From: Brevibacillus_H ginsengisoli
GTDB lineage: Bacteria; Bacillota; Bacilli; Brevibacillales; Brevibacillaceae
Length of the DNA: 64,000 nt
NCBI RefSeq assembly: GCF_050113715.1
Contig: NZ_JBNJQR010000009.1
Location: 62,001 to 126,000, forward strand
Direction: 5' to 3'
Under the pieces are notes generated by a model. That model worked only from the letters and a program-made list of their open reading frames with translations. It ran no database searches and had not been told where the DNA came from. Below are positions 51,635 through 61,296 of this stretch, one piece after another. The position numbers and the translations under genes are program-made. The stretch's first letter is position 1. Each line of letters begins with the position of its first letter.

Positions 51635-52876
51635 ATGTTTACTTATTCATCTAAATCCATCGAACAACGGATCGGATTGATGCTTGTCATCACCATCCTT
51701 TTCATTGATATGCTGTTGTACAGCCTTCTCATCCCCATCACACCTTACCTGACCGAACTCCTGCACCCTTCATCCACGATGATTGGTATTTTGTTCGGCA
51801 GCTACGCCGTCGCTTTGTTGGCCTTTACACCAATATTTGGCCCCTTGTCGGATCGAATCGGCCGGAAGAAGCCACTGTTGATCGGGTTGGCTGGAATGGT
51901 ACTGTCTACACTCTTATTCGCTTATGCCAATTCTATGTGGATGCTCATCACCGCCCGTTTTATGCAAGGCGTCGGAGCGGCGGCTACATGGACATCCGCG
52001 TTGGCCCTGCTCGCCGATCTGTTTCCCCCGAATAAACGAGGCACCGTCATGGGCATGGCTTTAACCGGAATCTCGACAGGCTCGCTGCTCGGCGCACCGC
52101 TTGGCGGATGGTTGCTCGATATTGGCGGCTATCAAACACCTTTCCTGTTTGCCGCGGGGCTCTCGCTGGTCACGATTGTGCTCGTTGTCTACCTGCTGCC
52201 CCAGCCAGAACGGATCAAGCAAAATGAGCAGGCCGCGGGTGGAACGTTCAGGCTGTTGCGTAACCGCTCCGTTTTGTTCATTGCCATTGTCGTGTTATTG
52301 TCCGAAACTACGCTTACGTTGCTTGAGCCGATTATTCCCGTCTTCCTGACGGAGCAGCTTGCCTTGTCATCTACAGCGATCGGGCTGTTGTTTGCGGCAT
52401 CCATCTTGGCCTACGGTGGCATCGCTCCTATCTCCGGAGCGCTGTCGAACCGCTTCAATCCGCGTAGCCTAATGCTAATCGGTCTCAGCTGTCTAGCGCT
52501 CACGCTGCCCTTGATCGCCATGTCGCATACGACATGGCAGCATGCTTGCGCCTTGATTGCGGTCGGTGCGAGCGTTGGCTTCGCGCTATCACCTACTTTG
52601 CCGTCTCTCAGCGCTGTCGTCGACAACGGCACGCAAGACGGCGCTTATGGCAGCGCGTTCGCCTTGTTCAACATGTTCCATGCGGTCGGCATGATAGCGG
52701 GGCCGCTAATCGGCGGAGCGTTAACCGATTGGCTCAGCGTCCCGAGTGCGATCTGGACGATCAGCAGTGTGCTCCTGTTGGGCGTCATCCTGCTTCATCT
52801 ATACAATCGCCATGCGCTCGGGAACCGAAAGAATGCTACCCAACGCAATCAACTGATGTTAACTAATCAAAAGTGA
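51635..52876 (+). CDS. MFS multidrug efflux transporter
   Basis: This 413-aa protein with 12 transmembrane helices has motif A (GPLSDRIGRKKPLL) and motif C (GISTGSLLGAPLGG), which marks drug:H+ antiporters of the Bmr/TetA type. AAAAGGAGG precedes the ATG. It is paired with the TetR-family regulator, so drug-inducible efflux is likely. The gene is more GC-rich than its surroundings. Confidence 0.87.
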   Translation: MFTYSSKSIEQRIGLMLVITILFIDMLLYSLLIPITPYLTELLHPSSTMIGILFGSYAVALLAFTPIFGPLSDRIGRKKPLLIGLAGMVLSTLLFAYANSMWMLITARFMQGVGAAATWTSALALLADLFPPNKRGTVMGMALTGISTGSLLGAPLGGWLLDIGGYQTPFLFAAGLSLVTIVLVVYLLPQPERIKQNEQAAGGTFRLLRNRSVLFIAIVVLLSETTLTLLEPIIPVFLTEQLALSSTAIGLLFAASILAYGGIAPISGALSNRFNPRSLMLIGLSCLALTLPLIAMSHTTWQHACALIAVGASVGFALSPTLPSLSAVVDNGTQDGAYGSAFALFNMFHAVGMIAGPLIGGALTDWLSVPSAIWTISSVLLLGVILLHLYNRHALGNRKNATQRNQLMLTNQK

Positions 52877-53038
52877 TTTGGCGAAAGAATGTTACCTCGA
52901 GAATGTAAACTAGTCAAAGCAGACATGCAAAATATGGTGTCTGCTTTTTTCTGTAACTCTTGACGAGTATGTTTTGACATTATAAGTTTGATGCTAATAA
53001 TGATAATTGACCCCATTCGAAAGTAGGGCTATCAAACG

Positions 53039-53572
53039 ATGAGTGAACAAGACAATATCGATAAAGAATTAAAAGATTATGGTAAAAGGGTAGATAAATT
53101 AGTAAGTGAATTTGAGGAACAGATACATGAGCATCTCAATGAAGAGTACATGAAGTCCACAAAATGGTCTGATAAATTGGCGGACCAAATAGCTAAGTTT
53201 GGTGGCAGTTGGAATTTTATTATTCTATTTTTTGTCGTGTTGCTCGTATGGATTGTTTTTAATACGTTAGCTTTTACTAAATTTCTTCATTTTGATGAGC
53301 CGCCATTTATTCTATTGAATTTAGTGTTATCTTTCCTTGCTGGATTTCAAGCACCGATTATTATGATGAGTCAAAACCGACAAGCGGCAAGGGATAAGAG
53401 AGAAACCATTATTGATTATGCGATCAATTACAAAGCGGAACAGGAAATTGATGATATGCAAGGCCATTTGCATCGACTTGAGGCTAATTTTGCCGAGTTT
53501 AGATCCGAGGTTCAAAATGAGTTGGCGGAGATTAAAGCATTACTGAAAGAAAACCGTAATAACATGCAATAA
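53039..53572 (+). CDS. DUF1003 family membrane protein
   Basis: The 177-aa protein has an acidic N-terminus, two transmembrane helices (WNFIILFFVVLLVWIVFNTL and PFILLNLVLSFLAGFQAPII), the typical MMSQNRQAARDK motif, and a C-terminal coiled coil (about 135-175). Its function is unknown. No close operon partner is present. Confidence 0.87.
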   Translation: MSEQDNIDKELKDYGKRVDKLVSEFEEQIHEHLNEEYMKSTKWSDKLADQIAKFGGSWNFIILFFVVLLVWIVFNTLAFTKFLHFDEPPFILLNLVLSFLAGFQAPIIMMSQNRQAARDKRETIIDYAINYKAEQEIDDMQGHLHRLEANFAEFRSEVQNELAEIKALLKENRNNMQ

Positions 53573-53585
53573 GGAAAGTGCTGCA

Positions 53586-54554
53586 TTAAGTGTTGGAAGA
53601 GCAACCGGTATTGTACAGGTTAATGACAGCCTGAGTTTCGGAGATGACTTTGGCGCGAAGCTCCTCTGGGGCAATAACCTCCGCGAATGAGCCAAAACTA
53701 AGAACCTTTTCGCAGGCATGTTCAAGGGTTGCGAATTGTACGATAGCTTCCAGCAAACCATTTTCTGCTGGTTTCGTTTCAAGTACTGTTAAATAACGCT
53801 CTTGTTCCAAGCGGTCAAGGAGTTGCTCGTTTATCTTTAGGGTGGCAGGATAACGAGGCAGGTTCTGCTGGAATTGTATGGTTGACTGTTCCCATTGTTG
53901 GGCTAAATTAAAATCGATAGGATAGGGAAACGATTCATTCAGCAGTTCGGCATGTACGATGCGTGACACCCGATAGGTTCGGATCTCTCCATCGCTTTCG
54001 GCAAGTAAATACCAGACCGAGCGTTTAGCGACCAATCCAAGCGGATGAACGGTTCTGATTACAATATCTTTTTCACGTTTATAGTGCATGCATAACGTAC
54101 ACTCAGCCCATACCGCTTCTTGAACAGTGGTCAAGTAGGGATATGACTCACTTGTTTGATGCCATCCGGCGCCGTCTATATGGATTTTTTTCTGAATCAG
54201 TTCGATATTTTTCTGTATCGAAGCAGGTGAGGAAGCCAGCAATTTCTGAAGAGCAACATCGAAATGCTTTTTGATTCCTAAATCCGTTAATAATCCAGGA
54301 TGCGAAGAGATCACCAAAGAGATCAGTTCCTCTGCCTTCATCCCTGTTAATTTGGTACGATACCCCTCTGCCAGGAGCCAGCCGCCACAACTACCCCGTT
54401 CAGCGTATACCGGAACGCCGGACATGCTCAAAGCTTCCATATCACGTATAATCGTCCGTTCGGAAACCTCCAGTCTTTGCGCCAATTTTCTTGAGGACAT
54501 TTTCCCCTCATTTTGCAAAAGCAACAATATCGTAAGCATTCGATCGGCTCTCAA
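53586..54554 (-). CDS. YafY-like HTH/WYL transcriptional regulator
   Basis: The 322-aa protein has a DeoR-type winged helix (MLTILLLLQNEGKMSSRKLA) and a WYL domain with HPLGLVAKRSVWYLLAESDGE. The TTG at 54554 has GGAGG ten bases upstream; the frame extends to 54611 but those codons lie before the ribosome-binding site. It is divergent from the SDR gene and is its probable regulator. Confidence 0.85.
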   Translation of the reverse strand: MRADRMLTILLLLQNEGKMSSRKLAQRLEVSERTIIRDMEALSMSGVPVYAERGSCGGWLLAEGYRTKLTGMKAEELISLVISSHPGLLTDLGIKKHFDVALQKLLASSPASIQKNIELIQKKIHIDGAGWHQTSESYPYLTTVQEAVWAECTLCMHYKREKDIVIRTVHPLGLVAKRSVWYLLAESDGEIRTYRVSRIVHAELLNESFPYPIDFNLAQQWEQSTIQFQQNLPRYPATLKINEQLLDRLEQERYLTVLETKPAENGLLEAIVQFATLEHACEKVLSFGSFAEVIAPEELRAKVISETQAVINLYNTGCSSNT

Positions 54555-54679
54555 CTGTATCACACCTCCACTGACGAAAAAAATGAAAGATAGCCTTACT
54601 TTATCATACATATATGACGATAGGTGTCATGTATGTTCGGCTACTATAAGGATGATCAAATGAAGAGGAGTGGTACGCA

Positions 54680-55564
54680 ATGAGCAAGCCTTTAGAAGGA
54701 AAAGTAGCTGTAGTCGCTGGCTCAACACGTGGTGCAGGCAGGGGAATTGCTGTTATGCTTGGAGAGGCTGGAGCAACCGTTTATTGTACAGGGCGAAGTG
54801 TGCGCGGCAAACCATCCGATTTGAACCGATCCGAAACTATAGAAGAAACGGCCGAAATGGTATGCGCCAGGGGCGGTATAGGAATACCAATTCAAGTCGA
54901 TCACACGGATGCTGAACAAGTCAAAGCGCTTTTCGAGCGGGTTAAACAGGAACAGCATGGGATACTTGATATTTTAGTGAATGACATATGGGGAGGGGAG
55001 CAGTTAACGGAGTGGGGTACGCCTTTCTGGGAACACTCTTTAGCCAATGGACTACTCATGCAGGACCGCGTTCTTAAAACCCATCTAATTACGAGTTATT
55101 ACGGGACCCCATTAATGGTCGCTCGCAAGTCAGGGCTGATTATTGAAGTGACAGACGGAATAGATTATCGTTATCGAGGAAATCTGTATTACAGTCTTGC
55201 CAAGATATCACCGATCCACATGGCCGTTGCCATGGCCGAAGAGCTGCGCCCGCATAATATTGCCGCAATCTCGGTCACTCCCGGCTTTTTGCGATCGGAA
55301 GAAATGTTGGACTACTATAGGGTTCGGGAGGAGAACTGGCAGGATGCTGTGAAGGGTAATCTGCCGCATGCGGAACACTTTGCCGAATCGGAGACGCCTT
55401 ATTTTATTGGGATGGCCGTGGCAGCGTTGGCGGCTGACCAACAGATTATGCAAAAATCAGGGCTTGCTCTTTCAAGTTGGACACTTTCGGATGATTACGG
55501 TTTTGGAGATGTGGATGGAAGACAGCCTCACTGGGGCAACTATGCCAAAAAACACGGGCTTTAA
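54680..55564 (+). CDS. Short-chain dehydrogenase/reductase
   Basis: The 294-aa SDR has the NAD(P)-binding glycine motif GSTRGAGRGIA, a NDIWGG segment in place of the usual NNAG, and a YYSLAK active site with Tyr and Lys. The NDIWGG variant occurs in a subgroup of SDRs whose substrates are unknown. AGAGGAG precedes the ATG. It is divergent from a WYL regulator and closed by a terminator. Confidence 0.87.
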   Translation: MSKPLEGKVAVVAGSTRGAGRGIAVMLGEAGATVYCTGRSVRGKPSDLNRSETIEETAEMVCARGGIGIPIQVDHTDAEQVKALFERVKQEQHGILDILVNDIWGGEQLTEWGTPFWEHSLANGLLMQDRVLKTHLITSYYGTPLMVARKSGLIIEVTDGIDYRYRGNLYYSLAKISPIHMAVAMAEELRPHNIAAISVTPGFLRSEEMLDYYRVREENWQDAVKGNLPHAEHFAESETPYFIGMAVAALAADQQIMQKSGLALSSWTLSDDYGFGDVDGRQPHWGNYAKKHGL

Positions 55565-55576
55565 ATAGGTATGAGC

Positions 55577-55602
55577 AAGAGGGGAGCGATCCCCTCTTTT
55601 TT
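55577..55602 (+). terminator. Terminator of the SDR gene
   Basis: AAGAGGGG and CCCCTCTT form an 8-bp stem with a six-base loop and a run of six Ts. Confidence 0.88.
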
Positions 55603-55703
55603 GTTCTGTTAGTAAGCAACTGGGCTGGGAAATGGAATAATTAGTAATTAATATGGTAAAATACAGAAAAATTAGGGGGATTTATAAGAGAAGGAATGGT
55701 CTC

Positions 55704-56045
55704 ATGATAGATTACGCAAAAGAAAAATGGCGAAAGAATCGTGAAAAAGAGACACAAAGAGAGAATACAATTGGCAATTTAATCGTAACGTTAACAATAG
55801 ACCCAATAATAATGGCATTAGCTTGGCTGTCTGTTAAACATTATGGATTGACAATAACATTGTCTCTATTAGCTATCTTCATCATTATGAATGAATTCCT
55901 CTTCAGCTTAAATGATATTATTTTTTCCCTAATGTGGAAAAATGGATTGAAAGAATTCTCTAAATTCCCTATGCGTACTGCAAAACCTTGGATCAGTAGT
56001 TTTGTAATGTCACTGATTGTATATTTTCTTCTTAGGAATCAATAA
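55704..56045 (+). CDS. Small membrane protein of unknown function
   Basis: The 113-aa protein has a basic N-terminus, two long hydrophobic segments (about 30-80) and a third at the C-terminus (ISSFVMSLIVYFLL). The ATG at 55704 has AGAAGGAA nearby and is preferred over the in-frame ATG at 55653, which lacks a site. No family is recognised. Confidence 0.55.
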   Translation: MIDYAKEKWRKNREKETQRENTIGNLIVTLTIDPIIMALAWLSVKHYGLTITLSLLAIFIIMNEFLFSLNDIIFSLMWKNGLKEFSKFPMRTAKPWISSFVMSLIVYFLLRNQ

Positions 56046-56143
56046 GTACGTTGAAGGAAAAGGACCAATCGTTTGGGACATTATCCAGAAGGCTCATACT
56101 TGGTCGCAAGAAGTAGGATGGAAACCAGGTCAAATCGGATAGG
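56045..56143 (+). pseudogene. C-terminal remnant of an unidentified gene
   Basis: Starting right after the preceding stop, a frame without a start encodes YVEGKGPIVWDIIQKAHTWS and ends GWKPGQIG before a stop. It looks like the end of a truncated gene. Confidence 0.35.
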
Positions 56144-56160
56144 TAGGGTGGGAGGTTACT

Positions 56161-56583
56161 ATGAAACCACGAATTACGGTGATTTCACTCGGTGTAGATG
56201 ATTTGGAGAAATCGTTGCATTTTTATCGGGATGGATTGGGGCTTCCAACAGAGGGGATCGTCGGTGAGGAATTTGAACATGGCGCAGTTGCTTTTTTCGA
56301 CTTGCAAGCAGGCTTAAGGCTCGCCATTTGGAATCGCAAGGATATCGCCCATGATACCAAACTTATTCCAACTGCACCAAGCCCTACAGAATTCACGATT
56401 GGACACAACGTAGGCAGCCAAGAAGAAGTAGATCAGATAATGGAACAGGCAAAGAAGGCGGGTGCTACGATAACGGTCACGGCGCACGAAACGTTTTGGG
56501 GAGGTTATTCAGGTTATTTCCAAGACCCCGATGGTCATTTATGGGAAGTAGTCTGGAATCCTCAGTGGGAAATCACAGAATAA
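56161..56583 (+). CDS. VOC family protein (glyoxalase-like)
   Basis: The 140-aa protein begins with VISLGVDDLEKSLHFYRDGLGL and ends with GYSGYFQDPDGHLWEVVWNP, the two paired VOC modules with metal-binding residues. The family includes fosfomycin/bleomycin resistance proteins and lyases. GGGAGG precedes the ATG. Confidence 0.87.
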   Translation: MKPRITVISLGVDDLEKSLHFYRDGLGLPTEGIVGEEFEHGAVAFFDLQAGLRLAIWNRKDIAHDTKLIPTAPSPTEFTIGHNVGSQEEVDQIMEQAKKAGATITVTAHETFWGGYSGYFQDPDGHLWEVVWNPQWEITE

Positions 56584-56643
56584 CTTTCAATTCCTTATTT
56601 CTTAACACGTGCAAGATGCTAGCCTAAATTAATTAAACAAAAC

Positions 56644-56674
56644 AACAGGCTATCTTTTTCATAGATAGCCTGTT
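56644..56674. terminator. Terminator between VOC and ankyrin genes
   Basis: AACAGGCTATCT and AGATAGCCTGTT form a perfect 12-bp stem with a seven-base loop between the convergent genes. Confidence 0.85.
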
Positions 56675-56683
56675 ACCGAAACT

Positions 56684-57205
56684 CTATTCTTTTGCCCCAT
56701 GTTCACGCAATAGGTTGGCCACTTGATCATTGCCCTGTTCTATGGCAATCGTTAAAGCGGTTTTTCCTCCCTCTACTTTGGCATTCACGGGTGCCCCATT
56801 CTCCAGCAATAAACGGATGATTTCTGTATTGTCCTGATGGTAGGCAGCAACATGCAGGCATGTATGACCATTGGAGTCCAATAGATCGGTCTGACCGCCA
56901 TGATTCAAGAGAAGTGTAATGACTTCAATATTTCGCTCCCCAGCAAGGGCCGCGTGTAAGGCAGTGTTGGAAGGAATGTAACTAATTTTGGAGTGGGAAA
57001 CAGCATTTACGTTGGCCCCATGATCCAGCAGAATCTGAACCACATCTCTATGACCAAAATGAGAAGCAAACCCTAGTGGTGTAAGCCCATCGCTGTTTTC
57101 GGCATTTGCGAGATCCGGATTTGCACCCAGCAACTGCATTAATTTCTTATTGTCTCCTGCTTGCGCCGCATCAAACAAATAACGAATCGAATCAATTACA
57201 CTCAT
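56684..57205 (-). CDS. Ankyrin repeat protein
   Basis: The 173-aa protein is made of about four to five ankyrin repeats of 33 residues (DGLTPLGFASHFGHRDVVQI, NGHTCLHVAAYHQDNTEIIR, GGKTALTIAIEQGNDQVANL). These mediate protein binding; the partner is unknown. GGAGGATATTTCG precedes the ATG. Confidence 0.9.
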   Translation of the reverse strand: MSVIDSIRYLFDAAQAGDNKKLMQLLGANPDLANAENSDGLTPLGFASHFGHRDVVQILLDHGANVNAVSHSKISYIPSNTALHAALAGERNIEVITLLLNHGGQTDLLDSNGHTCLHVAAYHQDNTEIIRLLLENGAPVNAKVEGGKTALTIAIEQGNDQVANLLREHGAKE

Positions 57206-57304
57206 CGAAATATCCTCCTTGTAATCCCAATAGAATGAATAGCCTGACTATTTTTATTATAATCGTGAGGCCTGAAATAACTTCTTCAATATCACTTTTT
57301 TTGG

Positions 57305-57334
57305 TCGATAAGAATTTATAAAAATTCTTATCGA
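57305..57334. repeat. Perfect 13-bp inverted repeat
   Basis: TCGATAAGAATTT and AAATTCTTATCGA flank a four-base loop between the AraC and ankyrin genes. On the minus strand no T-run follows, so an operator or a processing hairpin is as likely as a terminator. Confidence 0.55.
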
Positions 57335-57345
57335 TCCAAGTGCAA

Positions 57346-58248
57346 CTAAGGCTCTACCGGCGCCAGAGGCTTGGTATCGCCAAGTTTTCTTTGCCGGAGC
57401 TGGGATGGTGAGCTAGAGAATCGTTTTGAAAATAGCCCGCTAAATGTACTTGGGCTCTGAAGCCCCACTTCCAAGCAAATTGTTGTAACGGACTTGTCTG
57501 TTTTCAGAAGAAGTTGTTTGGCCTCCTGCAGCCGCTTTTCGGTTAAATACTGATGGGGTGACATACCAAACAACTGCTTATAGGTTCTTAGAAAATGATT
57601 AGGGGATAAACAAGCAACCTTGGACATATCCGCTAATGAAATTGGTTGATCATAATAAGCGGAAATAAACTCATGGCCTACTAGCACTCTTTTATAAAGT
57701 TCCTGCCGGGTTGAGGTGCGAACGACAGGCAGATTCATCATTTCTTTCATTACATCCCGGTGAACCAGGATAAGCTTTTGGGCAATATCGTGCAGTTGTT
57801 CCTCAACCCAAATGCGATCATTCCGTCTATGCTGGTATTCATCCCTCATTTGAAACAAGACAGGGGTTAACACATTGTGGGTGTAAGTTTTTTCAACAAA
57901 TTCTAAGGTAAGTGGATGGTAGTCCATCGGATTGTCCAGAAGCTGTTCAGAAGAGGTCACGAAACTTCGATAGATTTCTTCCACCATTCCTTCTGGGAAG
58001 AAGATGCAAAATGACTCTACCGGCTTTTCAGATTCAATCGTAATCGAATATTCCTGCCCCTGATTAAGTAGGAGATAATTGCCTTCATCCACCGAGTAGT
58101 GACCATTCCCTGTGTTGTAAAAAGAACGCCCATTCCGAAACGTTTTAATGGATAACTGACCTACCCCTCTCCAAAAATAGTTACTGCCTTCTGCATGTAG
58201 GATAGGATCAAAGCTATGATCAGAGCTTGAGCTTAAAATAGTAGTCAT
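57346..58248 (-). CDS. AraC family transcriptional regulator
   Basis: The 300-aa regulator has an N-terminal cupin-like sensing domain and a C-terminal double HTH (about 205-290: SLADMSKVACLSPNHFLRTY, FGMSPHQYLTEKRLQEAKQL). It stands alone, so its target is not evident. Confidence 0.87.
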   Translation of the reverse strand: MTTILSSSSDHSFDPILHAEGSNYFWRGVGQLSIKTFRNGRSFYNTGNGHYSVDEGNYLLLNQGQEYSITIESEKPVESFCIFFPEGMVEEIYRSFVTSSEQLLDNPMDYHPLTLEFVEKTYTHNVLTPVLFQMRDEYQHRRNDRIWVEEQLHDIAQKLILVHRDVMKEMMNLPVVRTSTRQELYKRVLVGHEFISAYYDQPISLADMSKVACLSPNHFLRTYKQLFGMSPHQYLTEKRLQEAKQLLLKTDKSVTTICLEVGLQSPSTFSGLFSKRFSSSPSQLRQRKLGDTKPLAPVEP

Positions 58249-58456
58249 TTAGGAAATCTCCGTTCCTGCGATACTTTGATAAGGCTCTTTTCGATACATT
58301 GGATAAATTGTCCTACTAGCAAGTTGGAAAAAGTAGAAAATTACATCTCGGCAAGTTTCCAATGCATTGATATTGTGTAATCCATTTATATCCAATTAAA
58401 GACCGATTTGATACAATGTCTTAATGAAGAACGATCACGTGGATGGTGTCACAAAT

Positions 58457-58570
58457 ATGAGTAAATTCCATTATATTGCATCAAGTAAAGTGCTTCCATT
58501 GGGTTCGAGAGGAAGCGTGAAATCTAACCATATGATGTTTGAAGAGATTGTGAAACAATCAAAAAAATAA
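58457..58570 (+). CDS. 37-residue small or truncated protein
   Basis: An ATG at 58457 opens a frame encoding MSKFHYIASSKVLPLGSRGS and ending EEIVKQSKK. The ribosome-binding site is weak. It may be the N-terminus of a longer gene that has been lost, or a real small protein. It ends 15 bp before the lipoprotein start. Confidence 0.4.
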   Translation: MSKFHYIASSKVLPLGSRGSVKSNHMMFEEIVKQSKK

Positions 58571-58585
58571 AAAAGAGTGTGAAAT

Positions 58586-59185
58586 ATGAAAAAAATATTA
58601 TTGGTTTGTATTATGATAATGTTGATGCTAGCATCGGCTTGTGGAAATGTTGAAATGACATCAAATCCAAATACTTCTAGTGAGTCTAAACCTGAAACGG
58701 ATGAGTCTATTATTCCAAAAAACACATCCGAATATTGTACTGTAGAACGTATAAATTTGGATAGTGAAACTGAAAAATATTTCTATGGAACTTGGAAAGT
58801 TGAGAAGCTTTTAGGATTTGCAAATTCATATAATGATGCTTCTGAATATCCAACAGGGCAAAAATTTATTGGAGATGAAATTATAATCAAAAAAGACTTT
58901 TTTTCATCAAAAGGACTAAAAAACTATAAGAAATATCAATATGAACTAAAAAATCCATTATATGAGATTACAGCGACATGCTATAACTCTCTCTCTTTTT
59001 ATAGATTCTATAAAATACATATCCCAGACTTAAATAAAAATGATGTAGTAAAAGCAATAGATTTAAGTGACCCTTCTACAAAACGTAGCATACCTGTAGG
59101 TTTAAGTTTTTTTGTTGTTAATAACGATAGGCTTATCTTGTTATCAGAGGCAACTATTTTTGAGCTTAAAAAAATTACTGATTAA
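58586..59185 (+). CDS. Lipoprotein of unknown function
   Basis: The 199-aa protein has a lipoprotein signal peptide (LLVCIMIMLMLASACG, Cys at about residue 19), a Ser/Thr-rich linker and one compact domain starting near YFYGTWKVEKLLGF, a lipocalin-like opening. The gene is AT-rich. No family is recognised. Confidence 0.68.
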   Translation: MKKILLVCIMIMLMLASACGNVEMTSNPNTSSESKPETDESIIPKNTSEYCTVERINLDSETEKYFYGTWKVEKLLGFANSYNDASEYPTGQKFIGDEIIIKKDFFSSKGLKNYKKYQYELKNPLYEITATCYNSLSFYRFYKIHIPDLNKNDVVKAIDLSDPSTKRSIPVGLSFFVVNNDRLILLSEATIFELKKITD

Positions 59186-59249
59186 ATGAATTAAGGTTAT
59201 GTAATAAGTTCTGTGCTAATAGGGGTAGCGTCAGGATTTTGACAATTTA

Positions 59250-59285
59250 CAACGTTAAGATGAAAACCCTTGTATCATTAGGGTT
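59250..59285 (+). terminator. Possible terminator hairpin
   Basis: AAAACCC and GGGTTT flank ttgtatcatta. It lies about 75 bp after the lipoprotein stop. Confidence 0.45.
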
Positions 59286-59345
59286 TAATCTATTGAGAGT
59301 TTATCGATTTCTTGTGAAATCAGGAATTTCGCTGTCTCATATAAC

Positions 59346-59770
59346 TTGTCTCAAAAGTCTTATCGTTGTGAAATTCTACGTTTTGAACGTCACAAGCTGC
59401 TTAGCGTTGTAAATCCGCATTTTCGGGACGGGACCCCAATACTGGCTCGACCACTCAAAGCATACGCCGAGAAGAAGACGTATCGAGAGGTAAGAGAGTC
59501 GAAAGAGATCATGGATCAGGCTGATGAACGTTTGAAGGAGTTCGGAGCAGTTCCGCTTGAACAGATTGTCGACTTATCTCATTTAAAAGAAGAGCAATTT
59601 GGTTTGTCTATCAGGTCTCACCCAATTGGGGAAAATTCTTTATAGATTCAGAACTGGAGAAGAAGTTCCCCGAAGATTACAAGGCAAATGCTAAGTGCAT
59701 CCGAGAACTATTTAATTAAATGTTGGAGTATGGAGATGAAGATGACGAATTCGAGCTATACACGTGTTGG
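59346..59770 (+). pseudogene. Cluster of gene fragments
   Basis: A frame at 59346-59645 encodes about 99 aa (FERHKLLSVVNPHFRDGTPI ... LEQIVDLSHL) with no ribosome-binding site. A shifted frame continues as FIDSELEKKFPEDYKANAKC and stops near 59719, and another short frame from about 59718 ends FELYTCWNEW. None is a complete recognised gene. The pieces look like frameshifted or truncated remnants. Confidence 0.4.
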
Positions 59771-59844
59771 AATGAGTGGTAATGATATAAAATACTCAAT
59801 CACACCGTAAACCAAACATTTCTTTAAGAGAGGAGTTCCCTTCC

Positions 59845-60321
59845 ATGACAATGACATTAGAACCGGTCACAAGGGACAATTGGCTTGAGGCACTGGAGTT
59901 GAAGGTAAATCAGGAGCAGAGCAGCTTTGTGCCGACAGTTGCTGTCTCCCTTGCGAAGGTTCATGTGAAGCCTGATGGAGATCGTGTCGAGTATCTTCCT
60001 TTTGCTATTTATGATGGAGATACCATGATCGGATTTATGATGCACGCGTTTGAGGAGCATACAAGCGATTCGTATTGGATCAACGGTTTTCATATTGATT
60101 CCCGCTATCAAGGGAAGGGGTATGGGAAAGCCGCGCTATTCCTAATGATCGACTATATTAAAGAGCGGTTCTCGCAATGCCAGGAAATACGGCTGACCGT
60201 CCACAAAAACAATTCAATTGCTTACAACCTTTATCGTGGAATAGGGTTTATCGAAACTGGGGATGTTTGGGGAGATGAGCTGGTTCTCAGGCTTCCAGCA
60301 GCTTTTTTAAGCCACAGCTAA
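59845..60321 (+). CDS. GNAT acetyltransferase, spermine/spermidine-type
   Basis: The 158-aa GNAT has an LEPVTRDNWLEALELKV N-terminus and the acetyl-CoA loop YQGKGYGKAALFLMIDYI, followed by NSIAYNLYRGIGF. This resembles PaiA/BltD-type polyamine acetyltransferases. AGAGGAG precedes the ATG. It is the second such protein in the window (the other starts at 34302). Confidence 0.83.
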   Translation: MTMTLEPVTRDNWLEALELKVNQEQSSFVPTVAVSLAKVHVKPDGDRVEYLPFAIYDGDTMIGFMMHAFEEHTSDSYWINGFHIDSRYQGKGYGKAALFLMIDYIKERFSQCQEIRLTVHKNNSIAYNLYRGIGFIETGDVWGDELVLRLPAAFLSHS

Positions 60322-60404
60322 GGGCTGTTGAACCTAATTAGGATAGGCATTAAAAAAGGAGAGTATATGAGATACCCTCCTTTTTTGCACCAGTATTACC
60401 CTAA

Positions 60405-61082
60405 CTATCCTAGATTTTCATTTTCTTCAACCATTAATAATTTTGTCTTTAATTCTTCTACAGCATGAACAATACAGGTTGGATTTAATTGTCGTAATTC
60501 ATCCATTGATCCATAGCCATAAGTTACTCCGATGGAATCAATACCCGTATTGTTTGCTCCGATGATATCGTATTTCCTATCACCGATCATAATAAAATCT
60601 TGCCTTTCATAATCTTTCATCTCGTTGAGGATGTGCTGAATAATTTCAGTTTTCGATGCTCTTGTTCCATCAAGATTACTTCCGACGATAAGGTCAAAAT
60701 ATTGATCAATGTTGAAGTGTTGCAATATCTTTTCAGAGAAAACAGTAAGTTTGGAAGTTGCGACAATTAAGACCTTTTGTTGTTTTTTGAGTTCTTCCAA
60801 GAGTTGAGGTATCCCTTGGTAGAGGACGTTTTCAAACATCCCTTTATCTTTATATCTTTCCCGATAAAATTCGATCGCAAGCTTTGTTTGTTCTTCATCA
60901 AAAGAATAAAATTCAGCAAACGATTCATGAAGTGGAGGCCCGATAAAGGGTTCCAGTTTATCTAAGTCAGATTCAACAATCCCCATTTTCTCCAAGGCGT
61001 ATTGTACAGATTTTGTTATTCCGATTTTAGGGTCTGTCAGTGTGCCGTCTAAGTCAAATAGGACGACCTTGTAATTGTTCAT
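60405..61082 (-). CDS. HAD-superfamily hydrolase (phosphoglycolate phosphatase-like)
   Basis: The 225-aa enzyme has all four HAD motifs: FDLDGTLTDP, a VATSK segment, a conserved Lys, and MIGDRKYDIIGANNTGI. The cap domain is the small helical type of PGP/5'-nucleotidases. GGAGATAG precedes the ATG. The substrate is unknown. Confidence 0.87.
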   Translation of the reverse strand: MNNYKVVLFDLDGTLTDPKIGITKSVQYALEKMGIVESDLDKLEPFIGPPLHESFAEFYSFDEEQTKLAIEFYRERYKDKGMFENVLYQGIPQLLEELKKQQKVLIVATSKLTVFSEKILQHFNIDQYFDLIVGSNLDGTRASKTEIIQHILNEMKDYERQDFIMIGDRKYDIIGANNTGIDSIGVTYGYGSMDELRQLNPTCIVHAVEELKTKLLMVEENENLG

Positions 61083-61296
61083 TCATCTATCTCCTTTCAT
61101 ACTTTCATTCAACAAATCGTTAACATGATTATATCCTGTTTAGACACTTTTTTTAACTCAGACCATTACCGTAATAGAACGACTATAGGGGTCGTTTACT
61201 AGACAGAGGAGTAAGGATTAAGTAGACTACAACTACTATGATTGAAGTTTCAAAATAGCTGCCAATAAGAACAAAACAAAAGTGATGGTGGATGAT

